A stretch of DNA of 64,000 nucleotides from Exiguobacterium sp. s124 (GCF_018617485.1 NZ_JACSKH010000002.1:248001-312000); one strand, 5' to 3'; shown: positions 1-8,765, numbered from the stretch's first letter. Translations and numbers: made by a program. The notes: a model not told the origin generated them from the letters alone.

Positions 1-1167
1 ATGTTGATGGACCCGACATTTTCGGCAATCGTCAAACGCTTCGGTCAACTAGGGGCGAAGGCGTTCATGAACCGGGAAGAGCATGCTTCATTCGCGGCAT
101 TGAAACGCTTGACGATCGTGAAAGAGAATGCCAATTCAACGGAACAAGACATCGAGGCGGCAGAACGAGCGGTCCATGAAGCGAAAGCACAAGTGACCGG
201 GTTTTCAGAGGCGCAACAAGTTGCACGCATCTTTTGGTGGACGGTTGAATTTGGATTGATTGGCGACCTCGAGCGTCCAATGATTTACGGCGCAGGTCTC
301 TTGTCATCTGTTGGCGAAAGCCGTCACTGCTTGACCGACGCGGTCGTCAAACATCCGTTTGACTTGGAGCATGCGTTACAGACGAAGCAAGACGTGACGA
401 ATATGCAAAAAGAACTGTTCGTCATTCCAGACTTTGAGACGCTCTCTTACGTCTTAGACGAATTAGAAGGGAGAATGGCGATTCGAAAAGGTGGGATTGA
501 ATCTGTCTCGAAAGCATTGGCGTCGGGAAGTCAATCGACGCTTCGACTCGAAGATGGCTCTGAGCGCGTCGGAATCGTTCGCCATATGACAGAGTCGAAA
601 GAACATACGCTCATTCAATGGGATGAATGCACGATTGTAAAAAATGGTCAATTCACGAAACGAGAACGTCACGGACTTCTCATTGTCCACGATACGGAAT
701 CCGCACTAAATCGAGACGATCTCCTCGAAGGGATGACCATTCGTCAAGCATGTTCATCCGATACGATCCAAGACGTGACGATTCAGCTAGAAGGACGGAC
801 GATTTCACTCGACTCGCTCGAAGTACACGTCGATTCGCTTCCATCGGTATTCCCTGGAACGACAGTGGAAGAATTAATGATCATTGAAAAGCCCGTGATC
901 ATCGAGCGAGATGAACGTGTATGGACGAATGATGACCCAATGTTCAACCGCATTCACCTCATGCGTGAACGAGGGGAGTCGATTGATGGTCTCGTTCCAG
1001 ACATTTTATCTGAGCATCCAGACGCGTGGTTGTTACACATCGAATGTTTGGAACTAGTGGAAGACGAAGAGCTGAAGCAGGCGTTGATTGAACGCCTTGA
1101 AGCGTTGCGTCACACATCTCCATCCCGAAATGAATTGATCGGACGTGCGTTCGAACTGTTGCGTTAA
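1..1167 (+). CDS. phhA: Phenylalanine 4-monooxygenase, 3' part (5' truncated by window edge)
   Basis: Pterin- and iron-dependent aromatic amino acid hydroxylase, expected to convert phenylalanine to tyrosine in the cytosol. The frame is open to base 1 and 388 residues are visible. Residues about 75-108 carry the family block around TVEFGLI and YGAGLLSSVGE; the Glu of TVEFGLI is the third iron ligand. The two His ligands (HDxxGH type) would lie just upstream of base 1, so the ATG at base 1 is internal. About 280 residues follow the catalytic core, far more than in short bacterial enzymes of about 260-300 residues; Bacillus-type enzymes near 580 residues have such an extension, whose role I do not know. 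Its cofactor-recycling partner phhB lies at 52121. Confidence 0.85.
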   Translation: MLMDPTFSAIVKRFGQLGAKAFMNREEHASFAALKRLTIVKENANSTEQDIEAAERAVHEAKAQVTGFSEAQQVARIFWWTVEFGLIGDLERPMIYGAGLLSSVGESRHCLTDAVVKHPFDLEHALQTKQDVTNMQKELFVIPDFETLSYVLDELEGRMAIRKGGIESVSKALASGSQSTLRLEDGSERVGIVRHMTESKEHTLIQWDECTIVKNGQFTKRERHGLLIVHDTESALNRDDLLEGMTIRQACSSDTIQDVTIQLEGRTISLDSLEVHVDSLPSVFPGTTVEELMIIEKPVIIERDERVWTNDDPMFNRIHLMRERGESIDGLVPDILSEHPDAWLLHIECLELVEDEELKQALIERLEALRHTSPSRNELIGRAFELLR

Positions 1168-1168
1168 C

Positions 1169-1212
1169 AAAAATAAGCGACGTTCCCTAAAAGAGAACGT
1201 CGCTTATTTTTT
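1169..1212. terminator. Bidirectional intrinsic terminator
   Basis: Perfect inverted repeat AATAAGCGACGTTC / GAACGTCGCTTATT around a short loop, with A-run before and T-run after. It serves phhA on + and the convergent hydrolase on -. Confidence 0.9.
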
Positions 1213-2209
1213 ATACGGATTGATTCGTCGTTTCACGCAAGAACGTGATTAAACGGCGATACGTCGAGTTGGCCGCTGGTCGGTCCATTTCGAAGTAATA
1301 GTTATGACCAAGTTCGTGTTCGTTTTGATCATAAAACACAGTCGTCACATCTGTTCGACCTGAGAGAATTGTCGCAAATTCTTTCGCCTGATCTTCAAAC
1401 GAATGATCGTTTCCGTCGGCGATGAATGTTGGCACAAACGTGGCAGGTACGTTGACGAGCGGTGAAGCTTCAGCGACGACCGGGAGCGTTTCCCAGTTGT
1501 ATGTGCCGAAGTAAGCCCAGCCGATGCGTTTGAACAAGAAGCGATTCACCGATTTCGATGACTCGAGCCATGACCGTTTCAAATCCAGTGGAGCAGATAA
1601 TAAGACAGCTCCAAGGATCGATGATTTCGGTACGACTTGTCTGACCTCTGCAGAAGGCGAGTAGTCGTCATTCATCTGGATGCCAACAAACTGTGCGACG
1701 AGCTGTCCACCATTCGAATCACCCGCGAAAAAGACGCGGTCCAAGTCGAGGCGGAATCGATCATTGTTTTCAGCAATGAACGAATATGCTTCTTCGATTT
1801 GTTGAAGTGGTGTCGGATAGGTCACATCAGGTGCAAGCGCATAGTTGATGCTGACGACGTTGTAACCGTTACTCGCAATCGATGTCGCGTACTTGAGGAC
1901 ATCTGATTTGTCACCACCGACGAATGAGCCACCGTGTACCCAAAAAATCGTCGGGACCGTACGGCTGTCTCCTTCATAGCGAATCAAATCAAACGTTCCG
2001 TTGTCATAAGAGGACAAGTAGTCGATGTCTTTTCGGACAGACGTCTTTTGAACGACTTCCTCGAATCCCTTCATCTCCACCTCGTTCCCCCCTGCGAACG
2101 AAGTTTTGATTAAACGTGTTGCTGGTTTAGGTGATAGGAACACATAAGCCGCTCCCGCGACCGCTGTTCCAATCAAGCCGACTCCAGCGCGTTTCAACCC
2201 TTTATTCAT
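1211..2209 (-). CDS. Membrane-tethered alpha/beta hydrolase (HSL/BD-FAE-like esterase)
   Basis: Predicted carboxylesterase of 332 residues. The oxyanion motif HGGSF lies near residue 93, the nucleophile elbow is GDSNGG near residue 163, and candidate acid and base are the Asp in ADGNDH and the His in HELGH near the C-terminus. Residues about 8-26 are hydrophobic after a Lys/Arg-rich start, suggesting a signal anchor with the catalytic domain outside the cell; this is inference. A GGGAGGAAGT ribosome site supports the ATG at 2209. The HAD phosphatase gene lies 30 bp upstream and may be in the same operon. A second hydrolase of similar build lies at 46893. Substrate unknown. Confidence 0.8.
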   Translation of the reverse strand: MNKGLKRAGVGLIGTAVAGAAYVFLSPKPATRLIKTSFAGGNEVEMKGFEEVVQKTSVRKDIDYLSSYDNGTFDLIRYEGDSRTVPTIFWVHGGSFVGGDKSDVLKYATSIASNGYNVVSINYALAPDVTYPTPLQQIEEAYSFIAENNDRFRLDLDRVFFAGDSNGGQLVAQFVGIQMNDDYSPSAEVRQVVPKSSILGAVLLSAPLDLKRSWLESSKSVNRFLFKRIGWAYFGTYNWETLPVVAEASPLVNVPATFVPTFIADGNDHSFEDQAKEFATILSGRTDVTTVFYDQNEHELGHNYYFEMDRPAANSTYRRLITFLRETTNQSV

Positions 2210-2239
2210 CTTACTTCCTCCCTTTCTACAATCAGAAGC

Positions 2240-3061
2240 TTATTGCGTGACGAGTACGTCCGCCATATATGTCTCGATGACATGAGCGATGCCGTCTTCG
2301 TTGTTTGACTTCGTAATGAAGTCCGCTTTCCCTTTGACCGTCATATTGGCGTTACCCATCGCAACACCAAGACCTGCCCATTCAATCATCGTCAAATCAT
2401 TGTTTCCATCACCGCAAGCGATGACTTCTTTCTGGGCGATGCCGAGTTGATCCGCTAGGAAGGCGAGGCTCGTTCCTTTTGTGACACCGGCTTCCGTGAA
2501 TTCTAGGAAGAACGGTTTTGAACGAGCGACGGCCAACTTCCCGGCCAACTCTTCTTGTAGTTTCGTTTCAATCGGAGCAAGCGTGTCACCATCGGCAAGC
2601 ATCAAGCATTTGACGACAGGTGCTGTCACAGCGTCTTTAAAGTTGTCGACATGGATGACAGGCATACCCGTCAATTCACCTTCGATATCGGTATATGGGT
2701 TCGGACGATCGGTTACGATTTCGTTACCGACGTACGTATGAATCGCGATTCCTTCCCGTTCACTGATATCATGGAGATGGGCGACTGTGTCTGGTTGAAG
2801 CGTGCTCGAGAAAATCTCCTCATTCGTTTCGCAATTGATGACCGAGGCACCGTTGAACGATAAAATGAAGCTACCGTACTTCGCAAGTTCCAATTCACGG
2901 GCTGCATCCCACATCGCAAACGTCGGACGGCCACTCGCAAGCACGACTTTATAGCCGCGCTCTTGCGCATCGAGAAGTGCTTCTTTTGTTTTAGGGGAAA
3001 TCGTATGGTCGCTCGTGAGGAGCGTATCATCCATATCCAATACAATCATTTTGTAACTCAT
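2240..3061 (-). CDS. HAD-superfamily Cof-type sugar-phosphate phosphatase
   Basis: Cytosolic Mg-dependent phosphatase of the Cof/YidA group, 273 residues. The nucleophile motif is LDMDDTLL near residue 8; motif II is in ASGRP; the Lys of motif III is in GVTKG; the acidic motif IV is GDGNNDLTM. The long cap domain between motifs II and III is typical of type IIB HADs. I place the start at 3061 because GGAGG sits 12 bases upstream; an upstream in-frame extension to 3139 would read through this ribosome site and begins with non-family sequence. Substrate cannot be told from sequence. Confidence 0.9.
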   Translation of the reverse strand: MSYKMIVLDMDDTLLTSDHTISPKTKEALLDAQERGYKVVLASGRPTFAMWDAARELELAKYGSFILSFNGASVINCETNEEIFSSTLQPDTVAHLHDISEREGIAIHTYVGNEIVTDRPNPYTDIEGELTGMPVIHVDNFKDAVTAPVVKCLMLADGDTLAPIETKLQEELAGKLAVARSKPFFLEFTEAGVTKGTSLAFLADQLGIAQKEVIACGDGNNDLTMIEWAGLGVAMGNANMTVKGKADFITKSNNEDGIAHVIETYMADVLVTQ

Positions 3062-3121
3062 AGTAGTAGGGGGTCCTCCTTCAGAATCTAATGACTCCAT
3101 CCTAAACCTTTTTAAGGTCAA

Positions 3122-3154
3122 TTGACAACCTTGTCGCAAAAACGTAACTATAAT
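3122..3154 (+). promoter_or_regulatory. Possible sigma-A promoter of the two-component operon
   Basis: TTGACA at 3122-3127 and TATAAT at 3149-3154 are both perfect hexamers, but the 21-base spacer is long. A 17-base spacing is obtained with TAACTA at 3145-3150 as -10, so the exact promoter is uncertain. Confidence 0.45.
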
Positions 3155-3186
3155 GTAGAGAAGTGAACTCTAGAAGAGGTGTAAAT

Positions 3187-3879
3187 ATGAATCGAATTTT
3201 AGTAGCTGAGGACGAGCATGCGATTCGCAGCTTCATTATTGTCAATTTAAAACGAGCCGGATTCGATGTGTTTGAGGCGACGAATGGACGAGAGGCGGTC
3301 ACCGCATTTGACCGTGAACCGTTCGACGTTGTCTTATTAGATGTCATGATGCCGGAGATGGACGGGTTTGAGGCGTGTGCGGCCATTCGAGATATCGATG
3401 AGAACGTCGGAATCATCATGTTGACGGCACGAACGCTCGAAGAAGATAAAATCGAAGGACTCGGAAAAGGGGCGGACGATTATATCGCCAAGCCGTTCAG
3501 TCCAGGCGAACTAGTGGCACGCATTCAAGCGTTGCTGCGTCGCGTCGAAAAAGTGAAACGAAAAGACTCGAAACGTTTGAAGTCAGGACCGTTCGCAATC
3601 GACCTTGCGGCAAAGCAAGTGACGAAGTACGGTCAATCGATCGATTTGACGCCGACGGAGTATGACTTGATTTGTCATCTCGTCCAAAATGAAGAGATCG
3701 TCTTGTCGCGTGATGCATTACTCGATGCGGTATGGGGCGTCAACTACTTCGGTGACCGTAAGACAGTCGACGTCAATATCCGTCGATTGCGTCAAAAAAT
3801 CGAGGATGACCCGAGTCACCCAATCTATATTGAAACGTTGTGGGGTCACGGATATAAATGGCGGAGACATGAAGCATGA
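3187..3879 (+). CDS. OmpR-family response regulator
   Basis: Cytosolic DNA-binding response regulator, 230 residues. The receiver domain occupies about 1-120, with phospho-acceptor Asp in LLDVMMPEMDG, the conserved Thr in MLTART and the Lys in AKPFSP. The winged-helix effector domain occupies about 130-228 and ends in the usual GHGYKW. The start at 3187 has AGAGGTG upstream; a GTG at 3163 is in frame but has no ribosome site. The stop overlaps the kinase start by 4 bp (ATGA), so the pair is translationally coupled. Targets unknown; which Bacillus pair it matches (ResD, PhoP, YkoG type) cannot be fixed from motifs. Confidence 0.93.
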   Translation: MNRILVAEDEHAIRSFIIVNLKRAGFDVFEATNGREAVTAFDREPFDVVLLDVMMPEMDGFEACAAIRDIDENVGIIMLTARTLEEDKIEGLGKGADDYIAKPFSPGELVARIQALLRRVEKVKRKDSKRLKSGPFAIDLAAKQVTKYGQSIDLTPTEYDLICHLVQNEEIVLSRDALLDAVWGVNYFGDRKTVDVNIRRLRQKIEDDPSHPIYIETLWGHGYKWRRHEA

Positions 3880-5255
3880 AACAACAGTTAGTCATTCGCA
3901 TGATGATCGTCGTGACGATTGTCTTACTTCTACTCGTCAGTGTCTTGTCTTACGGGACATATCGATACTATTACGAGTATGAGTCGGAAGCGTTACTAAG
4001 TCATGCGACCACGAGTGCATATCTATATCCTCAAGCCCAGGTCGGGTTTGAGACGCCGAGCGCCTTCTCCGTCCTTGTCCGGACATTCGGATATCCCGGA
4101 ACGGATTTAACGATTGTCGACCAGAGTGGTTCCATCGTCAAGACGACGGGGCAACGGACAAGGCAGGCATCTTTTTCACAAGAACAATTAGAAAAACTTT
4201 CACGAGGAGAGTCGGTCGTACAGGACTATGACATCGGTGAGGAGCATTACTTAGCGGTGACCAGTCCGATTATGACGAACGATACGTCAGAGTTTGCGAT
4301 TAGCTTTACACGCCCGCTCGAAGACTTAGATACGCTCATCCGTGAAATTTGGATGACCGTTGTCATGATTGGTGTCCTGATCTGGTTACTTGCACTCTAT
4401 ACCGTCATTCGAATCGCTGATCGTTTCGTCCGTCCGATTCGTCAAATCATCGAAACGGCGGATGAGATGGCTCAAGGTGATTTCGACGTTGCCGTTGAAT
4501 CCAATGAAAAACATGAGCTTGGGGCATTGGCTCGAACACTCACGTATTTAGGTGCTAAAGTGCAACAGCATCAGTCGACACGTAACGAGTTTCTCTCGAG
4601 CGTCTCTCATGAACTGCGGACACCGCTCACATCGATTAAGGGGTGGACGGAGACGATTCGTGGCGGCGATGAGAAGCTATCTGAAGAAACGGAGCTTGGT
4701 TTAAGCATCATTCATTCAGAAACAGAGCGCATGATCGGTCTCGTAGAGCAGCTTCTCGATTATACGAAAATCGAAGAGAGTCGATTGGTGTTGTATCGTC
4801 AGGAACTTGATTTAGTCTCACTGTTACGAAAGGTGACATTGCAGTTAAAACAGTCGCTTGAAGATAAAGACATCACGCTCATTGAGCGTTATCCTCAAAA
4901 GTCGGTCGGATTGTTTGATGAGAATCGGTTGAAGCAAGTGTTCTTGAACATCCTCGAGAACGCGATTCGCTTCTCGCCAGACGGTGGGACGTTGACAATC
5001 CGCTTCGTTCAATCGGAACGTGTTGCCTTCATCTCGATCATCGATGAAGGTCCTGGTATCTCACGTGAGCATTTACAGCGTATTACGGAGATGTTCTATC
5101 AGGCCCACGTGACGGAAGGAAGTAGCGGTCTCGGACTCGCTATCTCAAAAGAGTTGATTGAAGCACATGAAGGAAAACTGGTCATCGAAAGTGAGGTCGG
5201 ACATGGGACGACCGTGACCGTGTTATTGCCACTCGACCCGAGTGAACTACATTAA
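3876..5255 (+). CDS. Membrane sensor histidine kinase
   Basis: Partner kinase of the preceding regulator, 459 residues. There are two membrane segments (about 8-28 and 158-180) around an extracellular sensor of about 130 residues. A HAMP domain follows at about 180-235, then HisKA with the phospho-His in SVSHELRTPLTS and HATPase_c with N box (ILENAIRFS), G1 (DEGPGI) and G2 (GSSGLGLA). The sensor has no motif I recognise, so the signal is unknown. The gene overlaps the regulator by 4 bp and is followed by a terminator-like hairpin. Confidence 0.93.
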   Translation: MKQQLVIRMMIVVTIVLLLLVSVLSYGTYRYYYEYESEALLSHATTSAYLYPQAQVGFETPSAFSVLVRTFGYPGTDLTIVDQSGSIVKTTGQRTRQASFSQEQLEKLSRGESVVQDYDIGEEHYLAVTSPIMTNDTSEFAISFTRPLEDLDTLIREIWMTVVMIGVLIWLLALYTVIRIADRFVRPIRQIIETADEMAQGDFDVAVESNEKHELGALARTLTYLGAKVQQHQSTRNEFLSSVSHELRTPLTSIKGWTETIRGGDEKLSEETELGLSIIHSETERMIGLVEQLLDYTKIEESRLVLYRQELDLVSLLRKVTLQLKQSLEDKDITLIERYPQKSVGLFDENRLKQVFLNILENAIRFSPDGGTLTIRFVQSERVAFISIIDEGPGISREHLQRITEMFYQAHVTEGSSGLGLAISKELIEAHEGKLVIESEVGHGTTVTVLLPLDPSELH

Positions 5256-5262
5256 TAGGGTT

Positions 5263-5316
5263 AAACCTCCCGAATTCAGGCTACATATAGATGTATGTAG
5301 AATGAGGGAGGTTTTT
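5263..5316 (+). terminator. Terminator hairpin whose 3' arm is the next gene's ribosome site
   Basis: AAACCTCCC at 5263-5271 pairs with GGGAGGTTT at 5305-5313, followed by T's. The loop holds a smaller hairpin (CTACATA / TATGTAG, 5281-5300). The 3' arm AGGGAGG is also the Shine-Dalgarno of the DUF1499 gene at 5321. Confidence 0.7.
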
Positions 5317-5320
5317 TACT

Positions 5321-5686
5321 ATGGCCAATCAGTCATTGAAGCCGTTAAAAGGAAGTCCAAACGCCGTCTCGACGCAAACCTCGATTGAAGAATTGCGCAT
5401 GTCTCCACTCCCATATGCGGGTAGTCGTGGTCAATCGATTGAAGCGATCAAGATGGCAATGAACCAATTGCCGCGAGCTGAACTGGTTAAAGAAACGGAT
5501 GAGGGCCTTCATTATGTGGTGACCTCGAAAGTGATGCGTTTTAAAGATGATGTGAATTTTCTATTTGATGATTCCACTCAACAAGTCGAATTTCGGTCTG
5601 CGTCTCGTGTCGGCTATTCAGACTTTGGCGTGAACCGGAAACGGATGGAAGATGTGAGTGAACGATACCGGAGGTTGATTCGATGA
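5321..5686 (+). CDS. DUF1499 family protein
   Basis: Small soluble protein of 121 residues. The conserved DUF1499 features are present: SPNAVSTQ near residue 12 (SPNxVSS in relatives) and the C-terminal block FRSASRVGYSD followed by FGVNRKR. The function of this family is not known. The ribosome site AGGGAGG lies within the 3' arm of the upstream hairpin, so translation from read-through mRNA may be limited. The stop overlaps the flavoprotein start by 4 bp (ATGA), suggesting a shared transcript and coupled translation. Confidence 0.85.
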   Translation: MANQSLKPLKGSPNAVSTQTSIEELRMSPLPYAGSRGQSIEAIKMAMNQLPRAELVKETDEGLHYVVTSKVMRFKDDVNFLFDDSTQQVEFRSASRVGYSDFGVNRKRMEDVSERYRRLIR

Positions 5687-7107
5687 AGGACTATCAGTTG
5701 ATTGTCATTGGTGGCGGTGCCGCTGGAATGACAGTGGCGGCAGGAGCAGCGAACTTAGGCGCGAAAGTCGCGCTTGTTGAAAAGAACAAACATTTAGGTG
5801 GCGACTGTCTACATGTCGGATGCGTCCCATCGAAAGCATTGATCGCCGCCTCGAAAGAAGCGAACGCGATGATGCGCGCAGCGCGTGTTCTCGGAACAGA
5901 ATTCAATGGAGGCGAGCATTATCAAATGTCAAAAGCACGAGTCGACAAGGCTCGCGCAATCATCCAAGATCATGACGGGACCGAGCGCTTTGAAAAGATC
6001 GGTGTAGACGTATACATCGGGGAGGCTTCGTTCCAAAGCCCGACTGAATTGAAGGTCGGGGACGATTTATTGATCGGGAAAAAATTTGTCATCTCGACAG
6101 GCTCGAAACCGACAGTCCCTCCAATCGATGGATTAGATCAAGTCCCATACTTAACGAACGAGACGGTCTTTGAAGAAGAGACGCTTCCAGAGAGCCTCAT
6201 TGTCATCGGTGCCGGGACAGTCGGTCTCGAGCTAGCACAATCGTTTGTCCGACTCGGCTCGCAAGTTACCGTACTCGAGGCACAGGATGCGTTCTTACCA
6301 AAAGAAGACGAGGACGTCTCCACTTACCTAAAATCGCAGCTTGAGATGGCGATGCGCTTGAAAATTGGCGTGAAGGTCAGTCGGGTCGATGAAGTCGATG
6401 GCCGCATTCGTGTCACGACAGAGGTGGACGGCGAGACAGTCGAGTACGAGGCAGATAAGCTCCTCATGGCGACAGGGCGTGTGCCACGCATCGACGCGCT
6501 TCGTCTCGATCGTGCGAACGTTCAAGTGACGAAAGGATACATCGATGTCTCATCTTCGTATCGAACGTCACAGCCGCATATCTTTGCGATTGGCGATACG
6601 ATCAAGACGTTACCGTTCACACACGCGGCTGGAGAAGAAGGGAAAGCGGTTGTCGCGAACGCACTGTTCGGACTATGGAACAAGGTAGATTACAGTAAGC
6701 TACCGTGGATCACGTTCACAGATCCTGAAGTGTTCCACGTTGGGATGACGGAGAAAGAAGCGCGCGAGCGTTATGGGGATGACATCGAGACATATGAAGC
6801 AAAACTGTCAGAAGTGGACCGTTTCATCGCCGAACGCCAAGAGGCGGGCTTTGTCAAAGTCATCACGAAGAAAAATGGCAAGATTATCGGGGCACATGCG
6901 GTCGGTGAATCGGCCGGTGACTGGATGCAAATCGTCGTCTATGCGATGCAACGGGGCGATAAGATTGGGAAGTTGTCACGAATGATTTATCCTTACCCAT
7001 CGCGCAGTGAAGCGGTGAAGAAAGTGACGGATCTCTACTGGCGGAAACGCTTGTTCGAAAGCCCACTTACAGAACTGGCAAGACGCTATTTCAAATTGAT
7101 GCAATAA
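5683..7107 (+). CDS. Class I pyridine nucleotide-disulfide oxidoreductase, mercuric-reductase-like
   Basis: FAD flavoprotein of 474 residues. The FAD dinucleotide fold is GGGAAGM near residue 9; the redox disulfide is CLHVGC (CX4C) at about residue 45; the NAD(P) fold is IGAGTVGLELAQ near residue 175; the second FAD motif is FAIGD; a dimerisation domain follows. The family's usual catalytic His-Pro near the C-terminus (HPTxxE) reads YPYPSRSE here, so the acid-base His appears replaced. No N-terminal metal-binding domain or mer genes are present, so a role in mercury resistance is not supported. It is coupled to a DUF1499 gene. Confidence 0.88.
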   Translation: MKDYQLIVIGGGAAGMTVAAGAANLGAKVALVEKNKHLGGDCLHVGCVPSKALIAASKEANAMMRAARVLGTEFNGGEHYQMSKARVDKARAIIQDHDGTERFEKIGVDVYIGEASFQSPTELKVGDDLLIGKKFVISTGSKPTVPPIDGLDQVPYLTNETVFEEETLPESLIVIGAGTVGLELAQSFVRLGSQVTVLEAQDAFLPKEDEDVSTYLKSQLEMAMRLKIGVKVSRVDEVDGRIRVTTEVDGETVEYEADKLLMATGRVPRIDALRLDRANVQVTKGYIDVSSSYRTSQPHIFAIGDTIKTLPFTHAAGEEGKAVVANALFGLWNKVDYSKLPWITFTDPEVFHVGMTEKEARERYGDDIETYEAKLSEVDRFIAERQEAGFVKVITKKNGKIIGAHAVGESAGDWMQIVVYAMQRGDKIGKLSRMIYPYPSRSEAVKKVTDLYWRKRLFESPLTELARRYFKLMQ

Positions 7108-7110
7108 CAC

Positions 7111-7143
7111 AAATCACCCACTCAAATGAGTGGGTGATTTTAG
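7111..7143. terminator. Bidirectional intrinsic terminator
   Basis: AAATCACCCACTCA at 7111-7124 pairs perfectly with TGAGTGGGTGATTT at 7127-7140 across a 2-base centre. It lies between the convergent flavoprotein and motB, whose stop codon is in its edge. Confidence 0.88.
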
Positions 7144-7919
7144 TTCGGTAACGTGATTGTCTCAATCATCTTCGGTTCGCCTTCTGATAAGTCGACGAGC
7201 GGTTTAATCAACACTTCGACACGTCGGTTTTTCGACCGACCTTCTTCGGTATCATTCGTGGCGATCGGTTTGAATTCCCCGTAGCTTGCAAGTGTAAACT
7301 GAGCCGGATTCAGTGCGTCATTCGTTAATAAACCACGCATGAATGCGGTCGCACGTGCTGAACTGAGTTCCCAGTTCGATGGGAAACGCGCCGTGTTGAT
7401 TGGAATGTTGTCGGTATGACCAGAGACGACAATTTCTCGCTTCCCGGCCTTCTCTAAGATTTGACTGATGTTTTGAGCCACATTTCGAGCATCCGCATCC
7501 AGTGTCGCTTCTCCTAAGTTGAAAAGGGCGCGATCTTGAATCGTTAAGACGAGACCGCTCGAGTTGATTGTCGCTTTAATTTGACTCTCTAACCCATTCT
7601 TCTTAATGTACTGATTCACATCTTCCTTCAACTCATCAAGCTGAGCAAGCTCGTAGGTGCGTGGGTTGGCAGTCGTATTGGTTTTATCCGTCCGACTGAT
7701 GTCACTGTTTGAGGCGGTCGAAGCTTGGAAGACACTGACGCCTCCAGAGAACACCTGGTTGAAAGAGCGAGACATTTTCTCGAGCTTCGTTTGGTCGATG
7801 TTACTCGATGCGAACAGTACGATGAAGAGCGCGAGCAAGAGTGTCAACAAGTCGGCATAAGGAATGAGCCAACCTTCTGGAATGTGTTCTTCATGATCAT
7901 GCTTCTTTTTGCGTTTCAT
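7140..7919 (-). CDS. motB: Flagellar stator protein MotB
   Basis: Stator subunit that anchors the torque unit to peptidoglycan, 259 residues. The short basic N-terminus is followed by one membrane helix (about 17-38) with the proton-path Asp in PYADLLTLLL near residue 22. The C-terminal OmpA-like domain has the VSGHTDNIP signature near residue 163 and the RRVEVLI end. Its start overlaps motA by 23 bp, as is common for motAB. AAAGGAG upstream supports the ATG at 7919. The proton type (MotB) rather than the sodium type is inferred from general resemblance only. Confidence 0.93.
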   Translation of the reverse strand: MKRKKKHDHEEHIPEGWLIPYADLLTLLLALFIVLFASSNIDQTKLEKMSRSFNQVFSGGVSVFQASTASNSDISRTDKTNTTANPRTYELAQLDELKEDVNQYIKKNGLESQIKATINSSGLVLTIQDRALFNLGEATLDADARNVAQNISQILEKAGKREIVVSGHTDNIPINTARFPSNWELSSARATAFMRGLLTNDALNPAQFTLASYGEFKPIATNDTEEGRSKNRRVEVLIKPLVDLSEGEPKMIETITLPN

Positions 7920-8679
7920 AGTCAGCTCGCTCCTTTGGAGACAAATACACAGACAGCTTATCTTCTAACGTTTTTGGAGATTCACCGCTTTGAATCGATA
8001 AAATCCCTTCAATCATCATTTCTTTGATGATGACTTCGCTCTTCGAATATTGCTTCAGTTTATTCGCAAACGGGAACCAAAGCACGTATCCGGTGAAAAT
8101 CCCGAAAAGTGTCGCGACGAAGGCAGCCGAAATGGCGTGTCCGAGTTTCTCGATATCCGACAAATCTTTAAGGGCAGCAATCAATCCGATAACGGCTCCG
8201 AGTACCCCGAGCGTCGGCGCATATGTCCCGGCCTGGGTGAAGATGTCGGCATTCGCTTTATGGCGCTGTTCCATGTTTTCGATATCACGTGACATCACTT
8301 CCGCAATGTATTCAGAAGGTTGACCGTCGATGACCATCATCATTCCTTGGCGTAAAAATGGTTCTTCGACTTGTTCAAGTGCTGTTTCTAGGGATAAGAG
8401 TCCCTCTTTCCGAGCTTGCGTCGACAAATCGACAAATTGTGTGAGCAATCCGGATTTACTTGGGAGTTCTTGTTTTTTGAACAAGATTTTAAATAACTTC
8501 GGTACATTTTGAAGCTGTTCTTTCGATACGGCGATACTGACCGCAGCAGCTGTACCGACGAAAATGATAACGATTGCGGCAGGGTTGATCAGCGGTGCAA
8601 TACCCGCTCCTTTTAATAACATTCCACCAACGAGGGTGAGGAACCCGAGTATGAGCCCGACTAACGTGACGACATCCAT
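7897..8679 (-). CDS. motA: Flagellar stator protein MotA
   Basis: Four-helix stator subunit that conducts ions and drives rotation, 260 residues. Membrane helices lie at about 5-25, 30-50, 145-165 and 180-200. Charged residues of the cytoplasmic loop that face FliG fall around RQGMMMVIDG and the EQRHKANAD block; the Pro-containing GTYAPTLGVLG and the PFANKLK region follow family order. I prefer ATG 8679 (MDVVTL), with AAAGGTGG 11 bases upstream, over GTG 8694, which overlaps that site. motAB stands alone here, away from flagellar structural genes, as in Bacillus. Confidence 0.92.
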   Translation of the reverse strand: MDVVTLVGLILGFLTLVGGMLLKGAGIAPLINPAAIVIIFVGTAAAVSIAVSKEQLQNVPKLFKILFKKQELPSKSGLLTQFVDLSTQARKEGLLSLETALEQVEEPFLRQGMMMVIDGQPSEYIAEVMSRDIENMEQRHKANADIFTQAGTYAPTLGVLGAVIGLIAALKDLSDIEKLGHAISAAFVATLFGIFTGYVLWFPFANKLKQYSKSEVIIKEMMIEGILSIQSGESPKTLEDKLSVYLSPKERADYETQKEA

Positions 8680-8715
8680 GTCTTTGTTTTCCACCTTTCC
8701 GAAATAAATCAGGAC

Positions 8716-8747
8716 AAAAAAAGCGAGAGACGCTACTCGTCTCCCGC
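8716..8747 (-). terminator. Intrinsic terminator before motA
   Basis: On the minus strand GCGGGAGACG pairs with CGTCTCTCGC (one G-U) and is followed by seven T's. It ends the short gene at 8766-9029, so motAB would need its own promoter or read-through. Confidence 0.8.
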
Positions 8748-8765
8748 AACATGCGTTCCCGATGA

